Source of the DNA: Marinobacter koreensis
Lineage (GTDB): Bacteria > Pseudomonadota > Gammaproteobacteria > Pseudomonadales > Oleiphilaceae
Assembly: GCF_023156285.1 (NCBI RefSeq)
Contig: NZ_JAKZAJ010000002.1
Location: forward strand, 124,001 to 188,000
Reading direction: 5' to 3'
Length of the DNA: 64,000 nucleotides
The notes beneath the pieces are model-generated. The model did not search any database and was not told the DNA's origin. It saw nothing but the letters and a program-made list of their open reading frames with translations. Positions 42,896-54,779 of the stretch are shown here, piece after piece (position 1 is the first letter of the stretch; each line of letters opens with the position of its first letter). Made by a program: the position numbers and the translations under genes.

Positions 42896-45301
42896 TCATG
42901 GAGTTCCGAAACGACGTTTTTCTCGTTCCTCATAACCGTAAATCGCTTCGGACAATCGTGTCGACGCACCGCCGCTGCCACCCAGTCCTTTCAGCTGGAT
43001 CTGGAACAGCAGGCGATTATCCAGTTGTTGATCTTCGGTAAAATAGCCCTGGTGGACGACTTGCACACTCCAGCAGCAATTGTTGTATTCGATTCCGGCC
43101 AGTGAGCCGACGGTGCGATCAAGCACCGAATCGTAGACCCAACGGCCAATCAGGCTAACACGGTCGGTGACCGGAAAAACCGCAGCCACATCCGACTGAT
43201 CCAGCGAATCCTTGCTGTAGGTATGGCCGATACTGGCCAGATACCGGTAATCCTCCGAATGGAAGGTCAACTGGCTCCGCCCCTCCTCCGTGCTCCCCGT
43301 TTTCGGGTCCCACAACCCTGATGAACGGATTTCCAGGGTATCCAGGGGATTGAGCACCACTTCACCCGCCAGCGGGGACTCGCTGCGGGTACTGCCGCCG
43401 GTGCCGAAGAGGGTCACCTCACGGTCGTCGAAGTAATGCACCTGCCCGATGCTGACCCTGGCCCGTTCCGCCCCGGTGACCAGATCGTTGATCCGGCTGG
43501 TCAGGGCGACGGTAATCTGATTGGTATCACCCACCCGGTCGCCGCCGCTGAACCGATTGGGCTCGAACAGCTGGTCGAACCGGAAGCGCTTGATGGCGGT
43601 GTCGAAGTCGGGAATATGGTTCTGGTCTTTCGGGGCGCCGGCCCAGGCGTAGTACAAACGGGGCTCCAGGCTCTGGTTGTAGGGCACCCCGAACAGCTCC
43701 GAGCGACGGTCGAAATACAGGCCGTTGTCCCACTCCGCCACCGGAACGGTGCGGTCAAAGCTGCCGTCTCCGAGCGAGTAATCGGTCAGGTCGTAGCGGG
43801 TGTAATTAACGCTCACGGATGGACGGGTAAAGCCCCAGGGCGCCCGCAAGGGCAGTGCCAGCTCGGGAATGGCCCGTAACCGCTGACCATTGGCCCGATC
43901 CAGACCGGTCAGGTTGGTGTTGTCCCGGTAGAAATTGGTGTACTGACTCTCAAGCCCCATTTCCAGCCCGCCAAAGTCCGCGGTGGCGCCATACAGCACC
44001 TCCGGCAACTGAGCATAGGGTTTGTTCACATCGGCAATATAATCGCTGATGGTCTGGTAATCGTTCAGGAAGGCATCGAAATACTGGCCGGCACTGCGGT
44101 ATCGAAAGCCACCGCGACGCCTGAGGTGCGTTGCCTGGCTGATGGAAAGGCTGCGATTCAGATCACTGAGATAGTCGTTATCGCTGACCACCGAAAAGTC
44201 GCCGTAGCCGGTCCAGCCATTGTCGAATCGGGCCCGGGTCGATGCATCCAGCGCCCAACGCTGGCCATTATCGCCGGGGTTGGCATCGGCATAGGCCTTA
44301 TCGTTGTCGATGTAGCCCAGCTGAAGCACGCTCTGTCCGTACTGGCTCAGGTATCGCCCCTCCACCTCGTTGAACAGGCCGCGGCCATGAATGTACTGGG
44401 GCGTGAGTGTCGCGTCGTAATTCGGCGCCAGGTTCAGATAGTACGGCAGTGCCAGAAATCCGCCGCTGCCCGCGCTCGATGAACCGAACTGTGGGTACAG
44501 GAAACCGGTCTTGCGGCGATCGTCGATGGGGAAGCTCACCCACGGCCAATAAAACACCGGGACGTCGAGCACTTCGAGCCGGACGTTCTTCGCGGTGCCA
44601 AAGCCCTCCGCCCGATCCAGGCGAATGTCCGAGGACACCAGGGCCCAGTCGTTTTGGCGGGGGCCACAGGTGGTCAACAACCCGTCCCGTATCAGGACTT
44701 CACTCTCGCTGACTCGGGAGAGGCTGTCGGCGTTACCCCGCATTTCCGGCCCGTGCAGCAGAAAGGTCGCAGCGTCAATATCGAAGCGCCCGCTGTCCAG
44801 GCTGTAGCGGGCGGTATCGCCGGTCAGAAGAAAGCCGTCCCCCCGACTCACCAGCGGACCCAGGATGGAGACTTCGCCCTGTGCCTGGTCGTACCGGGCT
44901 TCTTTACCGGTGACTTCGAAACGTCCCTGGCGAATACGCACGTCGCCGTCGAGACGCAGGGTACGGTCTATCTCGTATCGCGCATTCAGCCCGCTGGCTT
45001 CCAGCGGTGCGGAGGTGTCCGACTGATCGCTCCCGAATACTCCGGGCTGATCACTCCCGCCCGATGGCAGATACCCGCCATCACAGAACGCCGGCAACCG
45101 GCTCCGGACCGACTCCGGCAATTCGGCTTTCGGACGCCAGTCTATTTCCGCGGCGGAGGGAGCCGCTGCCTGCTGCGCCAGGACCGGCGCTTCCATCGCA
45201 AGAGTCCCCAATGCCACCACGACCACTCTGGCGGCCACGCATGTCCGGCTCACGGGTCGGCGGCCGGTCGGCAACATGGAACGGCAACGGGTGGATGGCA
45301 C
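42896..45301 (-). CDS. lptD: LPS-assembly protein LptD
   Basis: 801 residues from a GTG start (AGGA 11 nt upstream); an ATG 24 nt later lacks a ribosome site. Signal peptide near VLAQQAAAP. An OstA-type beta-jellyroll (about 95-220: IDRTLRLDGDVRIRQGRFEVTGKEARY) precedes the large C-terminal barrel (LSQYGQSVLQLGYI..., FDDREVTLFGTG, ending GYEEREKRRFGTP). The disulfide-forming Cys pair is near the C-terminus, in EYNNCCWSVQVV. It inserts LPS in the outer leaflet with LptE. First gene of the lptD-surA-pdxA-rsmA-apaH run. Confidence 0.93.
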   Translation of the reverse strand: MPSTRCRSMLPTGRRPVSRTCVAARVVVVALGTLAMEAPVLAQQAAAPSAAEIDWRPKAELPESVRSRLPAFCDGGYLPSGGSDQPGVFGSDQSDTSAPLEASGLNARYEIDRTLRLDGDVRIRQGRFEVTGKEARYDQAQGEVSILGPLVSRGDGFLLTGDTARYSLDSGRFDIDAATFLLHGPEMRGNADSLSRVSESEVLIRDGLLTTCGPRQNDWALVSSDIRLDRAEGFGTAKNVRLEVLDVPVFYWPWVSFPIDDRRKTGFLYPQFGSSSAGSGGFLALPYYLNLAPNYDATLTPQYIHGRGLFNEVEGRYLSQYGQSVLQLGYIDNDKAYADANPGDNGQRWALDASTRARFDNGWTGYGDFSVVSDNDYLSDLNRSLSISQATHLRRRGGFRYRSAGQYFDAFLNDYQTISDYIADVNKPYAQLPEVLYGATADFGGLEMGLESQYTNFYRDNTNLTGLDRANGQRLRAIPELALPLRAPWGFTRPSVSVNYTRYDLTDYSLGDGSFDRTVPVAEWDNGLYFDRRSELFGVPYNQSLEPRLYYAWAGAPKDQNHIPDFDTAIKRFRFDQLFEPNRFSGGDRVGDTNQITVALTSRINDLVTGAERARVSIGQVHYFDDREVTLFGTGGSTRSESPLAGEVVLNPLDTLEIRSSGLWDPKTGSTEEGRSQLTFHSEDYRYLASIGHTYSKDSLDQSDVAAVFPVTDRVSLIGRWVYDSVLDRTVGSLAGIEYNNCCWSVQVVHQGYFTEDQQLDNRLLFQIQLKGLGGSGGASTRLSEAIYGYEEREKRRFGTP

Positions 45302-45421
45302 GACGGCAGGATTCCTGTTCCGGTTGATGGGCGATCGGATGCTGAATTCGAGCCGCCTAGTTTACACGTGCCCCCCGACCTTGTTAACGCCAACGCCGCT
45401 GTAAAACGGATTTACCCGCTT

Positions 45422-45427
45422 TATACT
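45422..45427 (+). promoter_or_regulatory. Candidate -10 element of the amgK-murU operon
   Basis: TATACT, matching the -10 consensus at five of six positions, lies about 56 bp before amgK in the 181-bp divergent region with lptD. A convincing -35 was not found (TGTAAA 16 nt upstream is weak). Confidence 0.35.
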
Positions 45428-45482
45428 CCTCTGCTAACTTTCGCTTGAAGAACAAACTACATCGGGAACGACCAGACCGTTT

Positions 45483-47206
<1,724 letters not shown>

Positions 47207-47210
47207 CGCA

Positions 47211-47969
47211 ATGGCCGGCAACCCCAGCCATCCGGCCTTGCCGGCCCGGATGGAAGCCACTTTCTCAACCCTGCTCAACCGACTGACGGACTGCAACCAT
47301 CAGGCCACCGGCTTTCTCGAACAGACGCCACTGCCCGGCTGGAGTCGTCGCTGCCTGTTTTTCTGCCTCGGCTATGTGGCCCGTGCCGACGGTCGGGTAA
47401 CCGAAGCCGATATTGCATACGCAGAGGGACTGATCCGGGCTCTGGGACTGTCGGCGCGACAGCGACGGAAAGCCATCAAACAATTTCAGGACGGCAAAAC
47501 CAGGAAATCGCTGCCGCACCTGACCGGGGTACCCATCCGGCTTTTCAGCCGGCTCTGGCCAAAACCGGCGCTCACCCTTGCGGTGTGCCTGTGCCATGCT
47601 GCCCAACTCAAAGGGCCACCCGGCAAGCCCCGCCGCTATCGCTGCGAAGATGCCATTGACCGTCTCGGACTGCCTGTCGGCGTTTGCGACGACATCCTGG
47701 AAAGTTATGCCCGCAAGGTCTGGATACGTCCGACAGACATCCCGGCCAAACCGGAAACCTATGAGGACGCCTGTCGAATTCTGGGCGTGACCCGCCGGGA
47801 TTCTCAGGCCACCATCAAGCGGGCCTACCGAAAGAAAGTCTCCGAGTGCCACCCGGACAAACTGGCCCAGCAACGACTGTCGCCCAGAGAGCTGAGCCTC
47901 GCCAAGGAGCAGTTACTGCGTTACCAGCAGGCCTGGGAATTGATCCGGCGGCGCCAGCGCCCGCTCTGA
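47211..47969 (+). CDS. DnaJ-domain protein, DjlA-like (TerB plus J domain)
   Basis: 252 residues. The first part (about 45-140: CLGYVARADGRVTEADIAYAEGLIRALG) matches the TerB-like region seen in DjlA, and the C-terminus is a J domain with YEDACRILGVTRRDS...YRKKVSECHPDKLAQQ, including the HPD motif. There is no obvious N-terminal membrane anchor as in E. coli DjlA. It should stimulate DnaK ATPase. GGAGG lies 10 nt upstream. The gene is 4 bp after murU and likely in the same operon. Confidence 0.75.
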   Translation: MAGNPSHPALPARMEATFSTLLNRLTDCNHQATGFLEQTPLPGWSRRCLFFCLGYVARADGRVTEADIAYAEGLIRALGLSARQRRKAIKQFQDGKTRKSLPHLTGVPIRLFSRLWPKPALTLAVCLCHAAQLKGPPGKPRRYRCEDAIDRLGLPVGVCDDILESYARKVWIRPTDIPAKPETYEDACRILGVTRRDSQATIKRAYRKKVSECHPDKLAQQRLSPRELSLAKEQLLRYQQAWELIRRRQRPL

Positions 47970-47977
47970 GCCCGCAA

Positions 47978-48910
47978 TCACGGAAGCTGCCTGGCCAGCC
48001 AGGCCAGAATACGATTCGCGACCGCATGCGCCGAAGCTTCACCAGGCGGAGAGGCCATGGCAACCGGCTGCAGGGAATAACCGGGAAAGCCGGACTTCCG
48101 GACCGAGACCGAGCGGACGCGGGCCTCGCCCATCCTCTCCGCCGGAGATAGCTCAAGCACGGACAGCCCGGCGGCCCCGGAAAGGGTCTCTGGCAATACC
48201 GATGCATCCGTCGGATAAAAATCCGGGGCCACCCACACCAGCGCAGACGTGCCGGGCTGGGCAACCGCCTGTTCCAGGGCATGGCCGGCGCCATAGCCGA
48301 CCCCAACCAGCACCGGCCGGCTGTACCCCTCATCGGATGCAAACGTGAGAGCCGCGATCAGGGCCTGAAGGACTCGGGTGCGATACGCGGCAACGGCATC
48401 GTCCGGTGATTTGCCCTTCATCACATCGATCATGACCGATCCTTTCCCCGACTTGGCCGGATCGGCATCGCCCGGGGCCTTTCCCGGTTCCTCGAGCAGG
48501 CGCTCCAGACCGGAAGCCGGCGCCTCAAGCCCAAGTGAAACAACCGCCCAACCGCTGTCAGACAGCCGCTTACCAAGGCCCTGGGCAAACTCGCTCGCGG
48601 CACCCTGGCCGGCATCCGAGAGCAGCACAATCGCGCCTTTGGCCGGCACTGTCTGGGCGGCAAAATACAACGCAGGCACCTGCCCGCCATCTTCAAGGTC
48701 AAGCCCGCGATACCGGTCCGGGAACTCACCGGCCAATCCAACCTCTCCCGAGCCGGCATGGGCGACCGCTCTGAGTTGAGACTGGGCGGACTGACTCTGG
48801 GGCTGGGCCGGCGATTCCGACGACTGGGCCTGGGCCGTCACCACCCATAACAGCCCGACGATCCAACCAACCCAAACGGAAACTAGCGGTTTGCGATGAA
48901 TTCTAGGCAC
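47978..48910 (-). CDS. DUF3530 family secreted protein, alpha/beta-hydrolase-like
   Basis: 310 residues. A signal sequence ends near [11 protein letters not shown], then a Gln/Ser-rich linker. The core has a hydrolase-like topology: [44 protein letters not shown] (a nucleophile-elbow-like GYGAGH with Tyr/Gly in place of Ser) and [11 protein letters not shown]. The expected catalytic Ser is not obvious, so activity is doubtful. It is convergent with the DjlA-like gene (8 bp between) and divergent from rpe. Confidence 0.7.
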   Translation of the reverse strand: MPRIHRKPLVSVWVGWIVGLLWVVTAQAQSSESPAQPQSQSAQSQLRAVAHAGSGEVGLAGEFPDRYRGLDLEDGGQVPALYFAAQTVPAKGAIVLLSDAGQGAASEFAQGLGKRLSDSGWAVVSLGLEAPASGLERLLEEPGKAPGDADPAKSGKGSVMIDVMKGKSPDDAVAAYRTRVLQALIAALTFASDEGYSRPVLVGVGYGAGHALEQAVAQPGTSALVWVAPDFYPTDASVLPETLSGAAGLSVLELSPAERMGEARVRSVSVRKSGFPGYSLQPVAMASPPGEASAHAVANRILAWLARQLP

Positions 48911-48995
48911 GAATCCTGACTCTTTGGCGGCGAAAAGGACAATTCAAACTGGTAGACTAGCATCCTCCAAACCGACCCGCATTGAGAGAGACAGC

Positions 48996-49679
48996 ATGAA
49001 TCCGTACCTGATTGCCCCATCCATCCTGTCGGCTGATTTTGCCCGGTTGGGCGAGGAAGTCGACAATGTGCTGGCCGCAGGCGCCGACATCGTCCACTTC
49101 GACGTGATGGACAATCACTACGTGCCGAACCTGACCATCGGTCCCATGGTGTGTGAGGCCCTGCGCAAACATGGCGTCACCGCCCCGATTGACGTACACC
49201 TGATGGTATCGCCGGTGGACGACCTGATCCGCATGTTCATTGACGCGGGAGCCAGCTACATCACGTTCCATCCGGAGGCCTCCAACCACATCGATCGATC
49301 GCTGCAACTGATCCGCGAAGGTGGCTGCAAGGCAGGGCTGGTGTTCAATCCGGCGACTCCGCTGAGCTACATGGATTACGTGATGGACAAACTGGACATG
49401 GTTCTGCTGATGTCCGTCAACCCGGGTTTCGGTGGCCAGAAATTCATTCACGGCACCCTGGATAAACTCCGTGAGGCCCGCAAGCGGATTGATGCCAGCA
49501 ACTACAACATCCGCCTCGAGATTGACGGTGGCGTCAAAGTCGACAATATCCGGGAGATCGCCGAGGCGGGCGCCGATACCTTTGTGGCCGGGTCCGCGAT
49601 CTTCAACACCGACGACTATACGGCCACCATCAATGCCATGCGCACGGAGCTCGAGCAGGCCCGAAAGGTGATTGGCTGA
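48996..49679 (+). CDS. rpe: Ribulose-phosphate 3-epimerase
   Basis: 227 residues, TIM barrel. Interconverts ribulose-5-phosphate and xylulose-5-phosphate. Signatures: [36 protein letters not shown] (catalytic Asp and metal His), HLMVSP and [13 protein letters not shown], then [12 protein letters not shown]. The TGA overlaps the gph ATG. The gene order rpe-gph-trpE is the same as in Pseudomonas. GAGAGAGACAGC precedes the start. Confidence 0.96.
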   Translation: MNPYLIAPSILSADFARLGEEVDNVLAAGADIVHFDVMDNHYVPNLTIGPMVCEALRKHGVTAPIDVHLMVSPVDDLIRMFIDAGASYITFHPEASNHIDRSLQLIREGGCKAGLVFNPATPLSYMDYVMDKLDMVLLMSVNPGFGGQKFIHGTLDKLREARKRIDASNYNIRLEIDGGVKVDNIREIAEAGADTFVAGSAIFNTDDYTATINAMRTELEQARKVIG

Positions 49680-50368
49680 TGAGTCTGAAAGGGTTGTTCA
49701 ATGCCCGCTGGCCGGGCGTTGCCCTGTTCGACCTCGACGGCACGCTCGTGGACAGCGCCCCGGACCTGGCGGCCGCAGTCGACCAGATGCTGGAGCACCT
49801 GGGCCGCTCGCCGGCCGGCATCGACAGGGTACGGAACTGGGTCGGCAATGGCGCCGCCATCCTGATCCGCCGGGCCCTGGCGGGCCAGACTGACTGGGAG
49901 CCCGCCCGGCCAGCGGACGACGCGCTATTCAAGGATGCGCTGACGATTTTCTACCACCACTACGGCCTTATCAACGGTCGCTATTCCCGGGTGTATCCCG
50001 GTGTCGAGGACTGCCTCACGCACCTCAGGCAGCAGGGATGCCGTCTGGCCGTCGTGACCAACAAGCCGGAACAGTTCGTGGCTCCCCTACTCGAGCAGAT
50101 GGGACTCGATCACTGGTTTGATTTGAGCATTGGTGGCGATACCCTGCCGGTCAAGAAACCGGATCCGGCACCACTGATTCATGCCATGGAACAGCTCGGG
50201 GGTACCAAGGGAACCTCGGTGATGGTGGGAGACTCCGCCGCCGACGTCAATGCCGCCATCGCTGCCGGCATTCCCTGCGTGGCCGTGCGATATGGCTACA
50301 ACTTCGGCAGCCCGGTGGACAGTCTCGGAGCGGACGCAGTTGTTGATTCGCTTGCCGAGCTTTTGTAA
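49679..50368 (+). CDS. gph: Phosphoglycolate phosphatase
   Basis: 229 residues of the HAD superfamily. Motif I is VALFDLDGTLVDSAPDLAAAV, motif II is in LAVVTNKPEQ, the Lys is in PVKKPDPAPLIHAM, and motif IV is MVGDSAADVNAA. It removes 2-phosphoglycolate formed in oxidative DNA-damage repair. Translational coupling to rpe by the overlapping TGATG. It is followed by the trp leader. Confidence 0.93.
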   Translation: MSLKGLFNARWPGVALFDLDGTLVDSAPDLAAAVDQMLEHLGRSPAGIDRVRNWVGNGAAILIRRALAGQTDWEPARPADDALFKDALTIFYHHYGLINGRYSRVYPGVEDCLTHLRQQGCRLAVVTNKPEQFVAPLLEQMGLDHWFDLSIGGDTLPVKKPDPAPLIHAMEQLGGTKGTSVMVGDSAADVNAAIAAGIPCVAVRYGYNFGSPVDSLGADAVVDSLAELL

Positions 50369-50382
50369 TCTCGCAAGGACGT

Positions 50383-50388
50383 TATAGT
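50383..50388 (+). promoter_or_regulatory. Candidate -10 element of the trp leader
   Basis: TATAGT lies 34 bp before the trpL start; TATAGTG is also the -10 candidate of the DAHP synthase leader. A -35 at standard spacing is not clear (TTGTAA is only 14 nt upstream). Confidence 0.4.
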
Positions 50389-50416
50389 GAACACTTCTGA
50401 TCGGGAGATTCCTGCC

Positions 50417-50497
50417 GTGCAGGGACTGAATCTGACTGCAGCGCGAGGCGTACTGACAACCCGCGCAACACGATGGTGGCGATGGCGCACTGGCTGA
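50417..50497 (+). CDS. trpL: trp operon leader peptide
   Basis: 26 residues from a GTG start (GGGAG 9 nt upstream) to the TGA at 50495-50497. It ends ATRWWRWRTG: three Trp codons, two adjacent, in a short frame directly before trpE. Such a run is the hallmark of ribosome-mediated Trp attenuation. The position, 106 bp before trpE, is typical. The downstream hairpins are described separately; no U-run terminator is seen. Confidence 0.82.
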   Translation: MQGLNLTAARGVLTTRATRWWRWRTG

Positions 50498-50544
50498 CCG
50501 GCCCGGCGGCGGACCGCTTCGTGCGTGTCGACGCCGCAACACCT

Positions 50545-50571
50545 GACGCAATGGCAACCGGCGATTGCGTC
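50545..50571 (+). promoter_or_regulatory. Terminal hairpin of the trp leader region
   Basis: GACGCAAT and ATTGCGTC pair perfectly over 8 bp with an 11-nt loop, 32 bp before trpE. It is followed by CTCATGCAG, with no T-run, so intrinsic termination would be poor. Upstream GCGGCG/CGCCGC stems provide possible competing structures. Confidence 0.55.
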
Positions 50572-50603
50572 CTCATGCAGATCAGATTTCAGGAAACCCA
50601 GAC

Positions 50604-52091
50604 ATGACACCCGAGCAATTCTTCGAGCTCGCCCAAGCCGGCTTTAACCGTATTCCTGTGTACCGTGAAGTCCTGGCGGACCTGGACACCCCACTGAGCA
50701 CCTACCTCAAACTCGCCAGCGGCCCCTATTCCTACCTCTTCGAATCGGTCCAGGGTGGCGAAAAGTGGGGGCGTTATTCCATCATCGGCCTCCCGAGCCG
50801 GGAAGTCCTGAAGGTGTTCGATCACCGCATCGAAGTCAGCCGGGACGGCGCCGTCGTGGAGCAGAAAGACGTCGAGGACCCGCTCGCGTTTGTGGACGAG
50901 TACCAGAAGCGTTTCAATGCCCCGGACCTTCCGGAGCTGCCCCGTTTCAACGGTGGCCTGGTCGGCTATTTCGGGTATGACACGGTGCGTTACATCGAGA
51001 AACGCCTGCGCCGTTCCTGTCCGCCGGACCAGATCGGCACGCCCGACATTCTGCTGATGGTGTCGGACGAGATCGTGGTGTTCGACAACCTTCGGGGCAA
51101 GCTCCACCTCATCGTTCACGTGGACCCGAGCAATGAGGGAGCCTACGACCAGGCTCAGCAGCGGATCGACGAACTGGAAAGCCGCCTGCACCGTCAGACC
51201 GCCAATGCGCCGAGAACACCCGAGCACCTGCGCGGAAAGAGTGTTGATGAAAGCGACTTCGTGTCCGGCTTTACCCAGGAACGCTTCGAAGCCGCCGTCG
51301 ACCGGATCAAGGAATACGTGCTGGATGGCGATGTCATGCAGACCGTTATTTCCCAGCGGATGTCGATTCCGTTCGAGGCTCCGCCCCTGAACCTCTACCG
51401 CTCATTGCGGGTCCTGAACCCCTCGCCCTACATGTATTTCCTGGATCTGGAGGATTTTCACATTGTCGGTTCCTCGCCGGAAATCCTGGCCCGGGTGGAA
51501 GACGAGGAGGTAACGGTGCGCCCCATCGCCGGCACCCGGAAACGGGGTGCCACGGACGCCGAAGACCGGGCCCTGGAGTCGGAGCTGCTGGCGGATCCGA
51601 AAGAGATTGCCGAACACCTGATGCTGATCGACCTGGGACGCAATGACGCCGGCCGGGTATCGGAGACGGGTACGGTCCGGGTCACCGACAAGATGATTGT
51701 CGAACGCTATTCCCATGTCATGCACATCGTTTCCAACGTGACTGGCCGGCTGAAAGAGAACACCAGTTGCCTGGATGTCCTGCGCGCCACCCTGCCCGCA
51801 GGCACGCTCAGTGGCGCACCCAAGATCCGCGCCATGGAAATCATCGACGAACTGGAGCCCGTGAAACGGGGCGTCTACGGCGGTGCCGTGGGCTATCTCT
51901 CATTCAACGGCAACATGGATACCGCCATTGCGATCCGCACTGCCGTGATCAAGGACAACACCCTGCACATACAGGCGGGTGCCGGCGTCGTTGCCGACTC
52001 GATCCCGCGTCTCGAGTGGAAGGAAACCATGAACAAGGGCCGAGCCATCTTCCGGGCCGTGGCCATGACCTACAACGACTACGACCACTGA
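50604..52091 (+). CDS. trpE: Anthranilate synthase component I
   Basis: 495 residues. Makes anthranilate from chorismate with the amidotransferase TrpG. The chorismate-binding half contains [37 protein letters not shown] and [25 protein letters not shown]. The feedback-site region near [12 protein letters not shown] (LLES-type motif as LFES) suggests Trp inhibition. AGGAAA precedes the ATG; the extra codons upstream lie in the leader hairpin. Confidence 0.95.
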   Translation: MTPEQFFELAQAGFNRIPVYREVLADLDTPLSTYLKLASGPYSYLFESVQGGEKWGRYSIIGLPSREVLKVFDHRIEVSRDGAVVEQKDVEDPLAFVDEYQKRFNAPDLPELPRFNGGLVGYFGYDTVRYIEKRLRRSCPPDQIGTPDILLMVSDEIVVFDNLRGKLHLIVHVDPSNEGAYDQAQQRIDELESRLHRQTANAPRTPEHLRGKSVDESDFVSGFTQERFEAAVDRIKEYVLDGDVMQTVISQRMSIPFEAPPLNLYRSLRVLNPSPYMYFLDLEDFHIVGSSPEILARVEDEEVTVRPIAGTRKRGATDAEDRALESELLADPKEIAEHLMLIDLGRNDAGRVSETGTVRVTDKMIVERYSHVMHIVSNVTGRLKENTSCLDVLRATLPAGTLSGAPKIRAMEIIDELEPVKRGVYGGAVGYLSFNGNMDTAIAIRTAVIKDNTLHIQAGAGVVADSIPRLEWKETMNKGRAIFRAVAMTYNDYDH

Positions 52092-52107
52092 GGCGGAGGG
52101 AAACAGT

Positions 52108-52689
52108 ATGCTCCTGATGATCGATAACTACGATTCCTTCACCTACAACGTGGTGCAATACCTCAGCGAACTGGGGGCCGACGTCCGGGTCTTCCGTAAC
52201 GACGAGATCACCGTTGAAGAGATTGAAGCCCTCCAGCCCGAACGCCTGGTGATCTCACCCGGTCCGTGTACCCCCAACGAGGCCGGCATTTCCATGGCGG
52301 CGATCCGGCATTTCGCCGGCAAGCTCCCGATCCTGGGCATCTGCCTCGGGCACCAGGCCATTGGCCAGGTCTTCGGGGGTAACATCGTTCGCGCGGGCCA
52401 CGTCATGCACGGCAAGGTGTCACCGGTGTACCACAAGGATACGGGGGTGTTCCGGGGCCTGAGCAATCCGCTTCAGGCCACCCGGTACCATAGTCTGGTG
52501 ATCGAGCAGGACACACTGCCGGATTGTCTGGAGGTGACGGCCTGGACCCGGAATAACGATGGTTCGGTCGAGGAAATCATGGGCGTGCGCCATAAAACGC
52601 TGACCATCGAAGGCGTTCAGTTCCATCCCGAATCCATCATGACCGAACAGGGACACGAGCTGCTGCGCAACTTCCTGCGAACACAATAA
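52108..52689 (+). CDS. trpG: Anthranilate synthase component II (glutamine amidotransferase)
   Basis: 193 residues. Class I amidotransferase with catalytic triad: Cys in [12 protein letters not shown], and His-Glu in [24 protein letters not shown] forms the oxyanion loop. The start [14 protein letters not shown] is typical. It also may serve PabB in folate synthesis. GGAGGG lies 7 nt upstream; 16 bp after trpE. Confidence 0.95.
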   Translation: MLLMIDNYDSFTYNVVQYLSELGADVRVFRNDEITVEEIEALQPERLVISPGPCTPNEAGISMAAIRHFAGKLPILGICLGHQAIGQVFGGNIVRAGHVMHGKVSPVYHKDTGVFRGLSNPLQATRYHSLVIEQDTLPDCLEVTAWTRNNDGSVEEIMGVRHKTLTIEGVQFHPESIMTEQGHELLRNFLRTQ

Positions 52690-52705
52690 AAGAGGCCGAT
52701 TTTCC

Positions 52706-53734
52706 ATGGACATGAAACAAGCACTGAACCGCATTGCCTCCAATCTGGACCTTTCCCGGGAGGAGATGAAGGAGGTCATGCGCATTGTCATGAATGGCGA
52801 AGCCACGGATGCCCAGATCGGCGCGTTTTTGATGGGGCTGCGCCTGAAGAGTGAAACCATTGACGAGATCACTGGCGCCACCGAGGTGATGCGGGAACTG
52901 GCCACCTCCGTCACCGTCAATGCTGAACCGCTGGTGGACATCGTCGGGACCGGTGGCGACGGCGCCAATCTGTTCAACGTGTCATCGGCCGCGTCGTTCG
53001 TGGTCGCGGCCGCCGGCGGCTACGTCGCCAAACACGGCAACCGCGCGGTGTCTTCGAAGAGCGGCAGCGCCGATCTTCTGGAGAAAGTGGGCATCAACCT
53101 GGACATGAAACCGGAGGAAGTCGCGCGCTGCGTTGAGCAGATCGGCGTCGGCTTCATGTTTGCCCCGGCCCACCATGGCGCAATGAAGCATGCCATCGGC
53201 CCACGCCGGGAGCTCGGTTGCCGGACAATTTTCAACATTCTCGGCCCGATGACGAACCCGGCCGGCGTGAAGCGCCAGCTGATCGGCGTCTTCACCCGGG
53301 AACTGTGCCGGCCCATGGCAGAAGTCCTTCATCGTCTGGGTGCCGAGCACATCATGGTGGTTCATTCCAAGGACGGCCTGGATGAGATCAGTCTCGCCAG
53401 TTCGACCCATGTGGCGGAACTCAAGGACGGTGAAATCAGCGAATACGACATCACGCCGGAAGATCTTGGCATCAAGAGCCAGTCGCTGGTGGGCCTGACC
53501 GTCGAAACGTCCGACGAATCACTGACCCTGATCAAGGCCGCCTTCGGCCGGACCCATGACGAGATTACCGAGAAGGCCCGGGATATGATTGCATTGAACG
53601 CCGGGGCGGCGATTTATGTTGCCGGTCTGGCCCGCAACGCCAAAGAAGGCGTGGATATGGCACTCGACGCCATGGGCTCCGGGCTGGCGGCGGGCAAAAT
53701 GTCCGAGCTGGCCGATTTTTCTCAATGCTTTTGA
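52706..53734 (+). CDS. trpD: Anthranilate phosphoribosyltransferase
   Basis: 342 residues. Adds phosphoribose to anthranilate. Conserved loops: [38 protein letters not shown] and [16 protein letters not shown]. The C-terminal half has [13 protein letters not shown] and [13 protein letters not shown]. 16 bp after trpG with AGAGG as ribosome site. A large palindrome follows before trpC. Confidence 0.95.
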   Translation: MDMKQALNRIASNLDLSREEMKEVMRIVMNGEATDAQIGAFLMGLRLKSETIDEITGATEVMRELATSVTVNAEPLVDIVGTGGDGANLFNVSSAASFVVAAAGGYVAKHGNRAVSSKSGSADLLEKVGINLDMKPEEVARCVEQIGVGFMFAPAHHGAMKHAIGPRRELGCRTIFNILGPMTNPAGVKRQLIGVFTRELCRPMAEVLHRLGAEHIMVVHSKDGLDEISLASSTHVAELKDGEISEYDITPEDLGIKSQSLVGLTVETSDESLTLIKAAFGRTHDEITEKARDMIALNAGAAIYVAGLARNAKEGVDMALDAMGSGLAAGKMSELADFSQCF

Positions 53735-53769
53735 CCTGATAATCCCTGCCAGCATCGCGGCAGGACGAA

Positions 53770-53875
53770 CCGGCGGGGCTGGACTTTCCAAAACACGCCC
53801 GTGAATACGTCCCTGTAGGGCTTGTCTGCAGCCATCCATGGCTGCAGACAGTTTTGGAAAGCCCAGCCCCGCCGG
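53770..53875. repeat. Large two-tier palindrome between trpD and trpC
   Basis: Outer arms (53770-53794 and 53851-53875) match at 24 of 25 positions: CCGGCGGGGCTGG-CTTTCCAAAAC against its complement. An inner perfect repeat with 13-bp arms (53823-53850) has the centre CATCCATG. The loop also holds CCCTGTAGGG. This is not coding and has the form of a REP-like intergenic element. It could reduce read-through into trpC or stabilise the upstream mRNA. Confidence 0.8.
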
Positions 53876-53909
53876 CTCTCGCATACTCTGTATCTGTAGC
53901 AGGCCCTTA

Positions 53910-54731
53910 ATGACCAACAGACATCTGGACAAGACCCCCACCATCCTGCGGAAAATCGTGGACCGGAAGTGGGAAGAAATTGATGAGCGGAAGCGGACCG
54001 TTTCCATCGACGATCTGAAAGCCATGGCTGGCGACCAGCCAGCGGCGCGTGGCTTTGCGGAGGCCCTTCGCACCCGGATCGAAGCAGGAAAGCCGGCGGT
54101 TATTGCCGAGATCAAGAAAGCCTCTCCAAGCAAAGGCATTCTGCGCGATCCGTTCGAACCGGAAGCAATTGCCGAGAGCTACGAGCAAGGTGGTGCGGCT
54201 TGTCTGTCCGTGCTCACCGACAGGGACTTTTTCCAGGGGCATGAGGACTACCTGAAGGCCGCACGAGCAGCCTGCAGTCTGCCGGTCATCCGCAAGGACT
54301 TCATGGTGGCGCCCTACCAGGTTTACGAGAGCCGGGCCATCGGTGCCGACTGCATCCTGCTGATCGCGGCGTGTCTGACCAAAGACCAGATGCAGGAACT
54401 CGAAGGTATTGCCCACGAAATCGGTCTGGATGCACTGGTCGAGGTGCACGACGGCGAGGAACTGGATGACGCGCTGACGCTCACCACACCACTGGTAGGC
54501 ATCAACAACCGGAACCTGCACACCTTTGACGTGTCACTGGACACCACGTTCAGCCTGCACGAACGGATCTCCGCCGACCGACTGACCATTACCGAGAGCG
54601 GCATCATGACGCGAGCGGATGTGGAAGCCATGACTTCCCGTGGGATTTACGGCTTCCTGGTGGGCGAATCCTTCATGAGATCAGATGATCCGGGATATAA
54701 GTTGCAAGAAATGTTTTTCCCGGCGGGCTAA
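53910..54731 (+). CDS. trpC: Indole-3-glycerol phosphate synthase
   Basis: 273 residues. A single-domain enzyme (not fused to TrpF). Landmarks: [14 protein letters not shown] at the start, [17 protein letters not shown] (catalytic Lys), [43 protein letters not shown] and ITESGI. It closes the indole ring. The ATG at 53910 has only a weak AGG before it, and the repeat upstream separates it from trpD by 175 bp, so expression may differ. trpF, trpB and trpA are not in this window. Confidence 0.94.
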   Translation: MTNRHLDKTPTILRKIVDRKWEEIDERKRTVSIDDLKAMAGDQPAARGFAEALRTRIEAGKPAVIAEIKKASPSKGILRDPFEPEAIAESYEQGGAACLSVLTDRDFFQGHEDYLKAARAACSLPVIRKDFMVAPYQVYESRAIGADCILLIAACLTKDQMQELEGIAHEIGLDALVEVHDGEELDDALTLTTPLVGINNRNLHTFDVSLDTTFSLHERISADRLTITESGIMTRADVEAMTSRGIYGFLVGESFMRSDDPGYKLQEMFFPAG

Positions 54732-54745
54732 CGAGAAAGTTCAAA

Positions 54746-54775
54746 CAGTCTGGCGGGGGCACCCCTGCCAGACTG
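54746..54775. terminator. Hairpin after trpC, shared with convergent DUF4202 gene
   Basis: CAGTCTGGC and GCCAGACTG form perfect arms with further GGGG/CCCC pairing inside. There is no T-run on either side, so termination efficiency is uncertain. Confidence 0.5.
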
Positions 54776-54779
54776 TGCA

